From contig JAEUKA010000064.1 in the NCBI GenBank assembly GCA_016794465.1, positions 1 to 64,000 on the forward strand: DNA of 64,000 bases, in the 5' to 3' direction. The position numbers and the translations under genes are program-made. The first letter of the stretch is position 1; each line of letters opens with the position of its first letter. The DNA is from Myxococcales bacterium. GTDB taxonomy: Bacteria; Myxococcota_A; Polyangia; Palsa-1104; JAEUJZ01. Below the pieces are notes generated by a model. It searched no databases and was not told where the DNA came from. It saw nothing but the letters and a program-made list of their open reading frames with translations. Below are positions 43,179 to 52,512 of this stretch, piece after piece.

Positions 43179-43964
43179 TTACTTCTTAGCGTCCTCATCA
43201 TCCTTGTAGGCTTTGAGCAGGATGACGGTGATGTTGTCGACACCACCGTTTTTGTTGGCCTGATCAACGAGGTCGGCGACGCCCTTTTCTAGGTCCTCGC
43301 CAGCCGCCAGCGCGATCTTCATGATCGTGTGATCGTCGATCATACCGGTCAGACCGTCACAGCACAGGAAGATGGTGTCGCCTGGCAGGAGCGTGTCGCT
43401 ACGGATATCGACCTGCACCGACTCGCGCATGCCCAAGGCCCGGGTGATGACGTTCTTGTGAGGGAAGTTCTTCTGCTCCTCCTCCGTCATGTCCGGCTTG
43501 GCCTCTTTATAGTCTTCGAGGAGGCTGTGGTCACGGGTCATCTGCTTGATGACGCCGTCGCGGATGCGGTAACCACGTGAGTCGCCGACATGGCTAAAGT
43601 ACGACTTGTCCCCGCTGATCATGCAGGTCACCATCGTCGTGCCCATGCCCTTGCACATCGGGTCCTTGGTCGCCGACTCGTGAACCTTCCAGTTGGCCAG
43701 CTTGATGCTGCAGACGAGCCGGTTCTCGACGTACGAGAGCTGCCGATCCATCTTGTAGGGCCAAGTGGCTTCTTCATCGCGGGTGCGCTTGAAGAACTCT
43801 TTGATTGTCTCGGTTGCCAGCTTCGAGGCCACCTCGCCTTTCGCATGGCCACCCATGCCGTCGGCAACGATGAAGAGCTTTTCCTCCTCGACCGTGTCGT
43901 AATAGTCCTCGTTCTGCTGCCGCTTCATTCCAGGGTCGGTCTTGGCTGCGTAGCGAATCTTCAT
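43179..43964 (-). CDS. PP2C-type Ser/Thr protein phosphatase
   Basis: The 261-residue Stp/PrpC-like enzyme removes phosphate from Ser/Thr. Metal-binding motifs are TDPGMKRQQNEDYY, FIVADGMGGHAKGEVAS, SHVGDSRGYRIRDG and FLCCDGLTGMIDDH; all aspartates are present. The length is usual for soluble bacterial PP2C enzymes. An insertion around residues 70-95 (EATWPYKMDRQLSYVENRLV) is family-variable. It precedes the FHA-sigma54 activator gene and probably tunes it and the kinases of the region. Confidence 0.94.
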   Translation of the reverse strand: MKIRYAAKTDPGMKRQQNEDYYDTVEEEKLFIVADGMGGHAKGEVASKLATETIKEFFKRTRDEEATWPYKMDRQLSYVENRLVCSIKLANWKVHESATKDPMCKGMGTTMVTCMISGDKSYFSHVGDSRGYRIRDGVIKQMTRDHSLLEDYKEAKPDMTEEEQKNFPHKNVITRALGMRESVQVDIRSDTLLPGDTIFLCCDGLTGMIDDHTIMKIALAAGEDLEKGVADLVDQANKNGGVDNITVILLKAYKDDEDAKK

Positions 43965-44138
43965 GGTAAAGGCGCCAGGCTGTTGTGCATCTTCAGCGCA
44001 GAGTAGGACTTTATCAATGGTGACGAGAAAGTCAACGGGCCCGTGCTGTCACTCGATAGCTTAGGTGGGCCTGCGCAAGGCTCGCAGACCAGCGACCGAC
44101 AAGCTGCTGGAATGGCTGGCTGATAAGCTGGGGCCATC

Positions 44139-45473
44139 ATGATGAAAGACGAGAACGCAGGGGGACGATCCGGCAGCTTGCAGTGTCAGGCCACGATCCT
44201 GACCATCGGCGATGAGCTGAGCCGGGGCGAGATTGTCGATAGCAACGCGGCCTTTCTGGGCGCCGAGCTGACCGGACTGGGGGTCTACGTGCGGGGACGG
44301 GTTGGCTGCAACGACCAGCTAGAAGACATCGTGACGGCGCTGCGGGCGGCGGCGGCCCAAAGCTCGGTGGTTGTCGCCTCTGGTGGACTGGGGCCGACCA
44401 GTGATGATCTGACGGTCGATGCCGTGGCGGCACTGCTCGGTGTTCAGCCGATCTATGAGCCTGTCCATGAAGCGCGGATGCGACAGCGCTTTGCACAGCG
44501 GAACTTCGCGATCACCCCCAACAACCTGCGGCAGGTGCGCATCCCGGAAGGGGCGGAGGTGCTGCCCAATCGGACCGGTGCGGCGCCGGGCTTTGCGGTG
44601 CAGATCGGTGCGGCGCGCTGCTTCTTTATGCCCGGGGTGCCTGGGGAGATGAAGCCGATGTACAGCGAGCAAGTGGTGCCAAAGCTCAAGGCGCTGCTGC
44701 CGCCACTTGCGGTCACTCGGCGGGTCTATCGGACGCTCGGTCTGGGAGAGTCGCATGTCGATCATCGGCTGGCCGATCTGCTGACCGCAACGGCGGACCG
44801 TCGGCATGCCGACTCGGTAGGCGTGACCATTCACTATCGGCTGCTGTTTCCCGAGGTCCTGGTGACGCTGATGGCGAGCGGCAGCAGCAGTGCGGAGGTC
44901 GAAGCCGCGCTGGCCGTGCTGGACCGCGAAGTGCGAGCGCGACTGGGTCATGCGCTCTACGGCGTGGGGGATGACGAGCTGGCGGGGGTGGTCGGGCGAG
45001 CGCTGACAGAGCGCGGGCAGACGGTGGCCACCGCAGAGTCTTGCACCGGCGGCATGATCGGTCAGACGCTGACGGCGGTGGCGGGTTCGTCGGCGTATTA
45101 CCTCGGCGGCGTGATTGCCTATGCCAACGAGGTCAAGCAAGCGGTCCTGAACGTCAAGGCCGAGACGCTACAGGCCCATGGCGCGGTCAGCGAAGCGTGT
45201 GTACGCGAGCTAGCCGAGGGGGTTCGCACGCTGCTGGGCGCAACCTATGGCATCGCGGTGTCTGGGGTGGCTGGACCAAGCGGTGGTACGCCGGAAAAGC
45301 CGGTGGGAACGGTGTGGATCGCGGCGGCTGGACCCAATCAGACGATCTGCCGGATGGTGAGCTGGCCCGGTGATCGCGAACAGATCCGCAAGATTGCAAC
45401 GGTGGCGGCGCTGAACCTGCTGCACAAGCTGATGTTTCCGGAGCGGCTGTCCGATCCGGCGCTGCGAGTCTAG
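44139..45473 (+). CDS. cinA: CinA-family nicotinamide-nucleotide amidase / COG1058 fusion
   Basis: The 444-residue protein has two domains. The N-terminal MoCF/COG1058 domain (QATILTIGDELSRGEIVDSN, VVASGGLGPTSDDLTVDAVA, FFMPGVPGEMKPM) is an ADP-ribose pyrophosphatase in studied homologues. The C-terminal domain (about 285-440) is a nicotinamide-mononucleotide deamidase (VATAESCTGGMIGQTLTAVA, SGVAGPSGGTPEKPVGTVWI). It salvages NMN formed by DNA ligase. Its stop shares the CTAG palindrome with the DUF3999 stop on the other strand. Confidence 0.93.
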   Translation: MMKDENAGGRSGSLQCQATILTIGDELSRGEIVDSNAAFLGAELTGLGVYVRGRVGCNDQLEDIVTALRAAAAQSSVVVASGGLGPTSDDLTVDAVAALLGVQPIYEPVHEARMRQRFAQRNFAITPNNLRQVRIPEGAEVLPNRTGAAPGFAVQIGAARCFFMPGVPGEMKPMYSEQVVPKLKALLPPLAVTRRVYRTLGLGESHVDHRLADLLTATADRRHADSVGVTIHYRLLFPEVLVTLMASGSSSAEVEAALAVLDREVRARLGHALYGVGDDELAGVVGRALTERGQTVATAESCTGGMIGQTLTAVAGSSAYYLGGVIAYANEVKQAVLNVKAETLQAHGAVSEACVRELAEGVRTLLGATYGIAVSGVAGPSGGTPEKPVGTVWIAAAGPNQTICRMVSWPGDREQIRKIATVAALNLLHKLMFPERLSDPALRV

Positions 45474-47755
45474 CTGGCACTTGGCGGGGTGGGGTCTTTT
45501 CCGGTCGCCTCAGTCGCCTCGCTGCTACCGGCTGGCGGGGCAGGGTGCGGGCTGCGAATCAGCCGCAGTGACAGCAGCAAAAGGACCAGCACGCACAGCA
45601 AAAGGACGCCCAGCAGCAGCAGGTTCATCCGGCCTTCTTGGAAGTAGTTGCCGGGCGGACGGAAGCCGGGGTTGGGCGTCAGCTCACCCAAGGTGGCGAG
45701 TCGCGAGGGATACTCGATGAGGACGCTGCGCAGGCTGGCGAGGTCGTAGCTTGGGCTCTGGGCAGTGGGGTTGCCAATCAGCAGCCGGTAGGCCTTCTGG
45801 GCATCGGCTTTGTAGATCACCCTTGGCACCGCCACCACGCCGAGGACTTGGGGAAGCTCGAGCGGTGGGTTGTCGCCGTTGTCGACCTCCAGGATCAGCT
45901 CACGCACCGGGTGACCGGGCAGCGGCAGGCGGTGTAGACCGGCATCTTCTTCGGAGAGCCGCAGGATCGTCGCGGAACATAGTACCGATGCGTAGGGAGT
46001 GGCCTCGGTGCGGACCTCGCGGACGCGCACAGCTCGGGAGTAAAACGAGCTAGCCACCGATAGCTCGATGGCGTCGAGTGGCACCAGCAGGCTCTGGCTG
46101 TCGTGACGCAGCGCCAGGCGGAAGCGGCTGACCTTGTCGGTCTGGGCCGGCTCGGGCGTGACTTGCAGCTCGCTGCGCGTCTCCAGGGCATGTGGCACCA
46201 GCACATAGGGCACCTGCTGCTCGCTGCCATCGGCGACCCGCAGATCGCCTAGATCCGGTCGTAGATAGGCAAGGTCGATGGGCGACAGCAGCAGCGAGTA
46301 CAGCTCGACGCCATCGTTCATGATCAACGGCCGCACGAGCCGAAAGCCCGAGGTCTGGAGCGGGCTGCCGGAGGTCGGGACGGCAGGCAGCGGCTGGGCT
46401 TTTTGGAAGCGCGGGTTCGACTCTTTGGGGCCAAGCCGAGCTGGTAAAAGGGTACTCAGCCGAGCCAGCGAGGTGGCGAGCTTCGCAAGGTCATACTCTC
46501 GCGGGCGGGCCGACTCGCTGCCGAAATACAGGGCATACTGCTGGACTGCGTCCTTGTCGCTCGCGCTGCCGGCAGTGGTGGTGGGCCCAAGTGGAAAGAT
46601 GAGCCGTGAGCCATAGCCAGACACCGTGGCCTGCAGCTCGGTCAGTGGCGGGCTGTCGCCATCGGTCACCTCGAGGACGATGACTCCGCGTCCTGGCGTC
46701 TCGTCGAGATCGAGCGACAAGCTCTCACCCGTGACGGGCTCGTCATCAAATGGCTCGGCCTTGTCGCCTTTTTTGGCAGACATGGGCACCGGGCCTTCGG
46801 CGATTCGGAACAGGGTGCCCTCGGTCAGGACCTTGAGCTTGGCGGGGAGTACGGAGGAACTGGCGATGCCGTCGATTTCGAGCACGCGCACCGCCCGGAC
46901 AAAGCCTGCGTCACGGGCCGACACCGCAAGCCGTGAAAAGGCCAGCCCTGGTGGAACCTCGACGCGATAGAGCGAGACGTGCCCCTGGTCGGCAGCCTTG
47001 GCGTGCTTGGGCCCGGCGGGTGTGGGCATGGGAACGAGTGGCACGGTCATGGACCACTCTGATCCGGGTCGACTCAGGTGCTGGATGGCAGTGACGGCTT
47101 GCAGTGACAGGGCGCGGAAGCCACGCCAACGGGTGCTGATGTGAAAGCGCAGAAAGCGGGCGCGCTCGCTGTTTGGGAACCGAAGGGTGGTGTAGTGCAG
47201 TCGTCCACCGGGGGTGGTCTGCCAGGGTAGGTCGAAGATGCCAACATCGCGGGCGATGACATGAAAGGGACCGCTCTGCTGCTCGCTGGCTTCGACGGTC
47301 ACGCGGCGGCGAAAGAACATCTGCGGGATGGTGAGATCGAGGCTCTCGAACCTGCGCATGGCGCCCAGATCAACGACCCAGACGGTCTGTTCGGACTCGT
47401 GGCGGGTATCGACCAGCTCACCGGTGTAGCGACGGTCTTTGGACTCACCGACATCGCGGGTGACGACGTAGGGAACCTCGCGCTCATCGCTGCGGATCAG
47501 TCGGTAGCTGCCATCGGGGGCGGCGCTGGTCAGCTCGGGGGGGAGTGCGACGACCGCGAAGCCATCGGCAGGGGTGCCTTGGACGGTGATGCTGCGGCGA
47601 TGCGGAAAGGTAGACTGTGCGGCGTCGCTGGGGAGCGCCTGGGCGCGGCTGATGGCTGGGACTGCAAGCAGCACCTGGAACAGCAGCCAGAGCTGGAGGG
47701 GCAGCGCGCCGCTACGGGAGGCTGAAGTGAGGTGATGACGGTGCGCGGCACTCAT
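45470..47755 (-). CDS. DUF3999-family exported membrane protein
   Basis: The 761-residue product starts at MSAAHRHHLTSASRSGALPL, overlapping the DUF2339 stop by 4 bp; a longer reading extends far into that gene. A signal/anchor (LQLWLLFQVLLAVPAISRAQA) leads to long beta-rich regions with paired discoidin-like repeats (FHISTRWRGFRALSLQAV). A C-terminal membrane helix (NLLLLGVLLLCVLVLLLLSL) follows. DUF3999 genes usually follow DUF2339 genes, as here. The pair is membrane-bound and its function is unknown. Confidence 0.85.
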   Translation of the reverse strand: MSAAHRHHLTSASRSGALPLQLWLLFQVLLAVPAISRAQALPSDAAQSTFPHRRSITVQGTPADGFAVVALPPELTSAAPDGSYRLIRSDEREVPYVVTRDVGESKDRRYTGELVDTRHESEQTVWVVDLGAMRRFESLDLTIPQMFFRRRVTVEASEQQSGPFHVIARDVGIFDLPWQTTPGGRLHYTTLRFPNSERARFLRFHISTRWRGFRALSLQAVTAIQHLSRPGSEWSMTVPLVPMPTPAGPKHAKAADQGHVSLYRVEVPPGLAFSRLAVSARDAGFVRAVRVLEIDGIASSSVLPAKLKVLTEGTLFRIAEGPVPMSAKKGDKAEPFDDEPVTGESLSLDLDETPGRGVIVLEVTDGDSPPLTELQATVSGYGSRLIFPLGPTTTAGSASDKDAVQQYALYFGSESARPREYDLAKLATSLARLSTLLPARLGPKESNPRFQKAQPLPAVPTSGSPLQTSGFRLVRPLIMNDGVELYSLLLSPIDLAYLRPDLGDLRVADGSEQQVPYVLVPHALETRSELQVTPEPAQTDKVSRFRLALRHDSQSLLVPLDAIELSVASSFYSRAVRVREVRTEATPYASVLCSATILRLSEEDAGLHRLPLPGHPVRELILEVDNGDNPPLELPQVLGVVAVPRVIYKADAQKAYRLLIGNPTAQSPSYDLASLRSVLIEYPSRLATLGELTPNPGFRPPGNYFQEGRMNLLLLGVLLLCVLVLLLLSLRLIRSPHPAPPAGSSEATEATGKDPTPPSAS

Positions 47756-50700
47756 GGTTGCTTCTCCAGCGGCGGAGCGGGTTTGCTTGGGTCTTTGGCG
47801 GTTCGGAACGCGAGCCGCTGGTACAGCAGTGAGACGACAAATAGCGACACGGCCAGCCCCAGGAACGACAGCGCTCGATAGATGCCACCGACCTTGGCCA
47901 AGTCGTACAAGAACACCTTGCCCACCGTCAGCAGCATCAGTCCCAGCGAGAAGAAGCGCTGGCCTCGACCGCTCTGGCGCATTCCCGTGATGAGCAGCGT
48001 GATGGCATACAGCACCCACGACACCGAGCGCGTCAGGTCACGGGCGTAGCTGCGCTCCTGCCACAGCTCGGTGTAGCGGCCGACCGAGAACGCATCGGCG
48101 ATCTCCAAGTTGATCAGGACAAACACCAGGACCAGGCCCGCGTAGTAGATCACGCCCGCCAGCGGCACTCGCGTACCAAGGACTGGGATGAAGTCCTCGA
48201 AGCGGCGGCGATACTTGGCTTCGACCGGGCGCAGACCGGCAGCGCCGATGAGGAAGCACAGACAAGGCACTCCGTAACTGTAGAGCAGCCAGTTGAAGAC
48301 CGGCATCCCGCGCTCGTGGTAGGTTAGGAAGTTCGCGTCGGGGATGAGCCGCAGCAGCACGCCGCAGTAGAGCGCCAAGCCGAAGTACTTGAGCCCTGGG
48401 TGCGGCAGCTTGCGGAACAGCCACCACACTGACGCTGCTTCGAGCGCCCAGGCGACCGCGATCCACTGCTTTTGGAGCTGCAGCGGAATCGCCAGCGCGA
48501 TGAAGCCAATGCCCACGGCGGCGAACAGCGCCCGGTGTCCTAAGTGCCGCTCGGCCAGCTGCTCCGGGGAGAGCGCCGGAGTCGCTCCGGGCGAAGGCAG
48601 TGCCTGAATGATCGCCAGAGCAGCCACCGACAGCGTGGCCATCACCACTGGCAGCGCACCAATCACCGCGTCGCCCAGTCCCGACAGCCAGGCCTTATAC
48701 AGCGGGTAAAAGAAGACCGGTCCAGCCAGGCCGGCGGCAAAGAACAAGCTGCGACGGGCCCGCAGGCGCGGCACAGCCAGCAAGAAGCCCAGAGGCCAAA
48801 GCAAAAACCACAGGTAAAACGCGCCGTACAGCGGCATCACCGTCCCGAAATCGACTGCCTGGTAGTGGTCCCGCTGCCAAAAGCCAAGGGCGGCGGCGGA
48901 GAGCAGCTCGGCACAGAGGACCAGCAGCGTTACGGTCTGGCGCATGACCGTGGTGAGGACGAGCAGGTTGTAGCCAAGCAGGACCAGCAGGGCGAGCCCA
49001 GGACGCTGGCTAAGCCCCGACTCATTCATGGCCAGCACCGCACCAATCATGCCGATGAACGTCGCGAGCGAGGCCGACAGCTCACTGTCCCAGATCATCT
49101 CGCCCGGGCTTCCCAGACCGAGCTGTTCAATCTTGGGCACTTGAACCGGGCCACGCTGGGCACGAATCGCCGCTCGCAGCTGCATGGCGGCAGCGAGTAG
49201 CAGCGGAACCGCCAGGTCGCGCAGCACCCGCGCGGCGGACTTGACCCGCAGCAGATCGCCGTCTGGCCCCAGCACTCCAAGCAGCCAGGCCCACAGCATC
49301 ATCGCCATGATCAGCGTCAGCACCGGCTGCACCAGCGGCAGGGCTTGCGGCCTCGACCGCTCACCGAGCAGGACAAAGACCGCGAGCAGCAGCACCAATA
49401 GGACCCACGGCGGCTCTGCCAGTCCTTTGCCAATCACCAGCGCTGCGATGCCGAGCAGTCCCAGCAGCGAGACAGAGGCTGCCAGCTCATGCAGGATGGT
49501 GCGGGTCTGCGCGGGCGTCGCTTGGACATCAGCCCGCTCGAGCAGCGGCGCCAGCCGTGGCGCCAGGTTGGCCACCACGACCGGAATCAGCAGCAGTAGC
49601 GCGGCGGGCCACAGCAGCTCGGGAGTCAGCTGAAGCTGCAACCACTGGATGGCACCGAGTGCGGTGATGGCAGCCGCGCCGATCAGCCGCAGGGCGCGCC
49701 CCTCGCGAAGTCCGCCCAGCAGCGTCCACAGATAGGCGACCACCACCCAGCCGTAGAGCAAGAGGTGTCGCCCCCCAAAGTCCGAGGCAGTCACCATCAG
49801 GCTGGCGACAAGCGGCCACAGCGCAGCGAAAGACGCAGTGAGCTGGGCAGTCTCGGGCACCGGCTGGCCTTTGTGGCGCAAGCGGTATGCCAGCGGCAGC
49901 AGCCCGAACAGCAGCGCAAACAAGAGCGAAGTCCCCGCGAGAACCGGCAGATGGTGTGGCTGCCACGCGGTCGATGCCCACACCAGCTGGGTCAAGCAGG
50001 TGCCCAGCAGCGCCGGCCACAGCAGCGGCGACCACCGCTCGACCGCCAGGATGAACAGACCCAGATCCACGCACAGCACCAGCGCGAACAGCAGCGGCCA
50101 GCGCTCGGCGTAGCTGGGCTGGGTGGCGAGGACGAGCGAAAACACAAACGGCCACAGCGCCGCCACCGTCGCGTTCCACAACAGCGCCTGGTGCTTTTCG
50201 GCATCAAAGCGCTTCATGAACAGCGGCACCGAGATGTAGAGCAGCGCAAACACTGCCGAGGTGACCACCAGAACGGGCAGCTTCTGCGGCGACAGGTGCG
50301 TCACCGCCCAGCCGGTCTGGATGAGCAGCGTACCGGCCAAGCTGAGCGATAGCAGGCGATGCCAGCGGCGCTGCACGGCGACCCACAGGAAGCCGAAGTT
50401 GAGCAGCAGCACGTACGCAAACAGCCCCACCGGACGGTCTTGCCCGGTCGACAGCGCCACCGGAGTGGCAAAGCCGCCGATGAGTCCGAGCACGGCGATG
50501 TAGATCGAGTTGTAGCGCAGCGACAGCAAGGCAGCGGTGACGGTCGCCAGCAGCATCAGCCCAAAGGTCGGCGCCATCGGCAGCAAGTCATAGAGCGCGT
50601 GCGCTGAGAAGAACGCGGTATAGAGGACGGCCACGCCAGCTCCACAGGCGGCGTTGGCAGTCACGTCATAGCGAGGGCGGAGGAAAAACTCGGAGCCCAC

Positions 50701-51519
50701 CAGCGCGCCGAGGGCGGCCAGGATCATCAAGATGACCCGCAGGGTCGGGCTGATCAGGCCATTTTCGATCGAGTACTTGGCGAACAGGGTTCCGGCGACT
50801 GCCAGCGCGATGCCACCCAGCCAGGCAGCGCCACGGACGCCGAGTAGCTGCTCCCAGTCAAAGCTCGCTGGGGCTGGGGACATCGGCGGGGCTGCCGATG
50901 GCAGTGGCGGGGTGACCGGTGGCGGCGGGCTCGCGTTGAGGGCCACAGGCTGGCTAGGTGGCGCCGAGTAGGCTGGAGGCAGGGTCTCTACGGTGTCAGA
51001 TTCGGCCGCAGAGAGAGGCTCAGTGGTAGGCGCAAGCTGGGCCGTCTCTTCGGCCACACGATTGGGTGTCCATGGTGCTGGTTCAGCGTGGGCCGTTGGG
51101 TCGGCCAGACCAGCCACTGTTGCCGCAGCAAACGCTGCATTGGCCAGGTCGTGGGCAGTCTCGGGGACCGGGGCCACCGCTGGGGCATTTTCTGGTGAGG
51201 CGACGACCGGTGGAGGCGCAGCAGCCGGACTTGGCGGCACTGCTTCTGTCGCGGCTGGTGGTGGGCGTGCCGGCTCGGCATTGAAGGCCTCTTGCAGATC
51301 CGAGATGCGTCGCTGAAGTTGGCTGTGGGCGCGCAGCAGCTCGAGCACCTGACTGCGTAGTCGCTCGGCCTCACCGCTGGCCCGGGCGGCTTGGTGGACG
51401 CTGGTTTCTTCAGCTTGCTGGAGCCGTCGCTTCAGCGCGTCCAGCTGCTGCTCCTGCTGAAGGCTGCGCGAGAGCAGCCAGATTGTGATGCCTAGCGCAG
51501 GGAGGAGTAGCCATTCCAT
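47752..51519 (-). CDS. DUF2339 giant polytopic membrane protein
   Basis: The 1255-residue protein has a single N-terminal helix, a coiled coil (LKRRLQQAEETSVHQAARAS, LLRAHSQLQRRISDLQEAF), a Pro/Ala-rich linker and about 25 membrane helices. DUF2339 hallmarks are LLGVRGAAWLGGIALAVAG, FAKYSIENGLISPTLRVIL and the final VGKVFLYDLAKVGGIYRALS. It is coupled to DUF3999 by a 4-bp overlap and lies 41 bp after rpiA. Length and topology are usual for the family; the transported or sensed molecule is unknown. Confidence 0.92.
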   Translation of the reverse strand: MEWLLLPALGITIWLLSRSLQQEQQLDALKRRLQQAEETSVHQAARASGEAERLRSQVLELLRAHSQLQRRISDLQEAFNAEPARPPPAATEAVPPSPAAAPPPVVASPENAPAVAPVPETAHDLANAAFAAATVAGLADPTAHAEPAPWTPNRVAEETAQLAPTTEPLSAAESDTVETLPPAYSAPPSQPVALNASPPPPVTPPLPSAAPPMSPAPASFDWEQLLGVRGAAWLGGIALAVAGTLFAKYSIENGLISPTLRVILMILAALGALVGSEFFLRPRYDVTANAACGAGVAVLYTAFFSAHALYDLLPMAPTFGLMLLATVTAALLSLRYNSIYIAVLGLIGGFATPVALSTGQDRPVGLFAYVLLLNFGFLWVAVQRRWHRLLSLSLAGTLLIQTGWAVTHLSPQKLPVLVVTSAVFALLYISVPLFMKRFDAEKHQALLWNATVAALWPFVFSLVLATQPSYAERWPLLFALVLCVDLGLFILAVERWSPLLWPALLGTCLTQLVWASTAWQPHHLPVLAGTSLLFALLFGLLPLAYRLRHKGQPVPETAQLTASFAALWPLVASLMVTASDFGGRHLLLYGWVVVAYLWTLLGGLREGRALRLIGAAAITALGAIQWLQLQLTPELLWPAALLLLIPVVVANLAPRLAPLLERADVQATPAQTRTILHELAASVSLLGLLGIAALVIGKGLAEPPWVLLVLLLAVFVLLGERSRPQALPLVQPVLTLIMAMMLWAWLLGVLGPDGDLLRVKSAARVLRDLAVPLLLAAAMQLRAAIRAQRGPVQVPKIEQLGLGSPGEMIWDSELSASLATFIGMIGAVLAMNESGLSQRPGLALLVLLGYNLLVLTTVMRQTVTLLVLCAELLSAAALGFWQRDHYQAVDFGTVMPLYGAFYLWFLLWPLGFLLAVPRLRARRSLFFAAGLAGPVFFYPLYKAWLSGLGDAVIGALPVVMATLSVAALAIIQALPSPGATPALSPEQLAERHLGHRALFAAVGIGFIALAIPLQLQKQWIAVAWALEAASVWWLFRKLPHPGLKYFGLALYCGVLLRLIPDANFLTYHERGMPVFNWLLYSYGVPCLCFLIGAAGLRPVEAKYRRRFEDFIPVLGTRVPLAGVIYYAGLVLVFVLINLEIADAFSVGRYTELWQERSYARDLTRSVSWVLYAITLLITGMRQSGRGQRFFSLGLMLLTVGKVFLYDLAKVGGIYRALSFLGLAVSLFVVSLLYQRLAFRTAKDPSKPAPPLEKQP

Positions 51520-51560
51520 GGTAAAGGTCCGCCTACTCTATCACGCGCTGCTCTGGTCGA

Positions 51561-52301
51561 TTATCGGGCCGCTCGGGAGAGCGTGCGCACAGTCCCATCC
51601 GGCTGGCCGATGTAGGCAAGGCTGGCTTCATGACAAAAGAGTCCTGTCTCAACGACCCCTAGCAGCAGCTTGAGGGCGTGATGGAGCGGCCCGGCAGGGT
51701 GTCCCGTCCGCAGGGTTGCATCGACGATGTAATGACCAGAGTCGGTCAAAAACGGTGCGCTGCCATCCGCAAGCGGACGGAGTGCAGCACTGGCCACCGC
51801 AGGCAGGAAGGCAATCCTCTGCACCGTGTGGCGGGCGCCAAAGCAGACGATCTCGATCGGCAAGGCTCGCTTGTCGCCGATTCGTGCGACCACCTTGTCT
51901 TCATCGGCGATCACCACCATGCGGCGCGACGCTTGAGCGACCAGCTTTTCAAACAGCAGGGCGCCACCGCCGCCTTTGACCAGTTGCAGCTCCGCATCGA
52001 CCTCATCGGCTCCATCGATGGTGAGGTCAATTGGCTGCTCTGCTGCCAGGTCAGCCGGCGGCGCCAGGTCGTCTAGCTCGAAGAGAGGCAGCCCCAGCTC
52101 GCGAGCGAGTGCGGCAGAGCGGCTGGAGGTCGCCACGCAGCGCAGACCGGGTAGCTTTCGGGCGGCCAGCGCGCGGATGGCATGAGCAGCCGTGTCCCCG
52201 GTGCCAAGGCCAAGGGTCATGCCGGGCTTCACCAAGGCCACCGCAGCTTCTGCGGCAGCTCGACGAGCAAGGGTCTGTGGGGCCAGATGGTCGATAGACA
52301 T
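51561..52301 (-). CDS. rpiA: Ribose-5-phosphate isomerase A
   Basis: It interconverts ribose-5-phosphate and ribulose-5-phosphate in the pentose phosphate pathway. The product is 246 residues from MSIDHLAPQTLARRAAAEAA. Signatures are MTLGLGTGDTAAHAIRAL (phosphate loop), IDLTIDGADEVDAELQLVKG with catalytic Asp residues, and GGALLFEKLVA with the catalytic Glu. VVIADEDKVVARIGDK and the final GLFCHEASLAYIGQPDG are family-typical. It is upstream of DUF2339 on the same strand. Confidence 0.94.
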   Translation of the reverse strand: MSIDHLAPQTLARRAAAEAAVALVKPGMTLGLGTGDTAAHAIRALAARKLPGLRCVATSSRSAALARELGLPLFELDDLAPPADLAAEQPIDLTIDGADEVDAELQLVKGGGGALLFEKLVAQASRRMVVIADEDKVVARIGDKRALPIEIVCFGARHTVQRIAFLPAVASAALRPLADGSAPFLTDSGHYIVDATLRTGHPAGPLHHALKLLLGVVETGLFCHEASLAYIGQPDGTVRTLSRAAR

Positions 52302-52512
52302 CGGGGGCACCTTAGCGCAAGCGGTAGTTGGCAGGTAAGCGCTCAATGTCCGCGCGTGACTGTCTGTGTGGGCTGGTTTCCTGCTGGGGCTGAGCGGGTT
52401 CCACGCGGCCTAGCGGTCGCGGTATGATTCCACCTGCGTGCCCATAGCCAGCGTCGCTGTCCCAAGGGGGGGCCTTCTTGGGGGACCGTGGCGGGCGCTC
52501 AGGAGTGGTTCT
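52302..52512. promoter_or_regulatory. Divergent region between rpiA and the propeller gene
   Basis: This 211-bp gap probably carries two promoters. AGGAG precedes the propeller start codon by eight bases. No other motif was confidently read. Confidence 0.3.
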
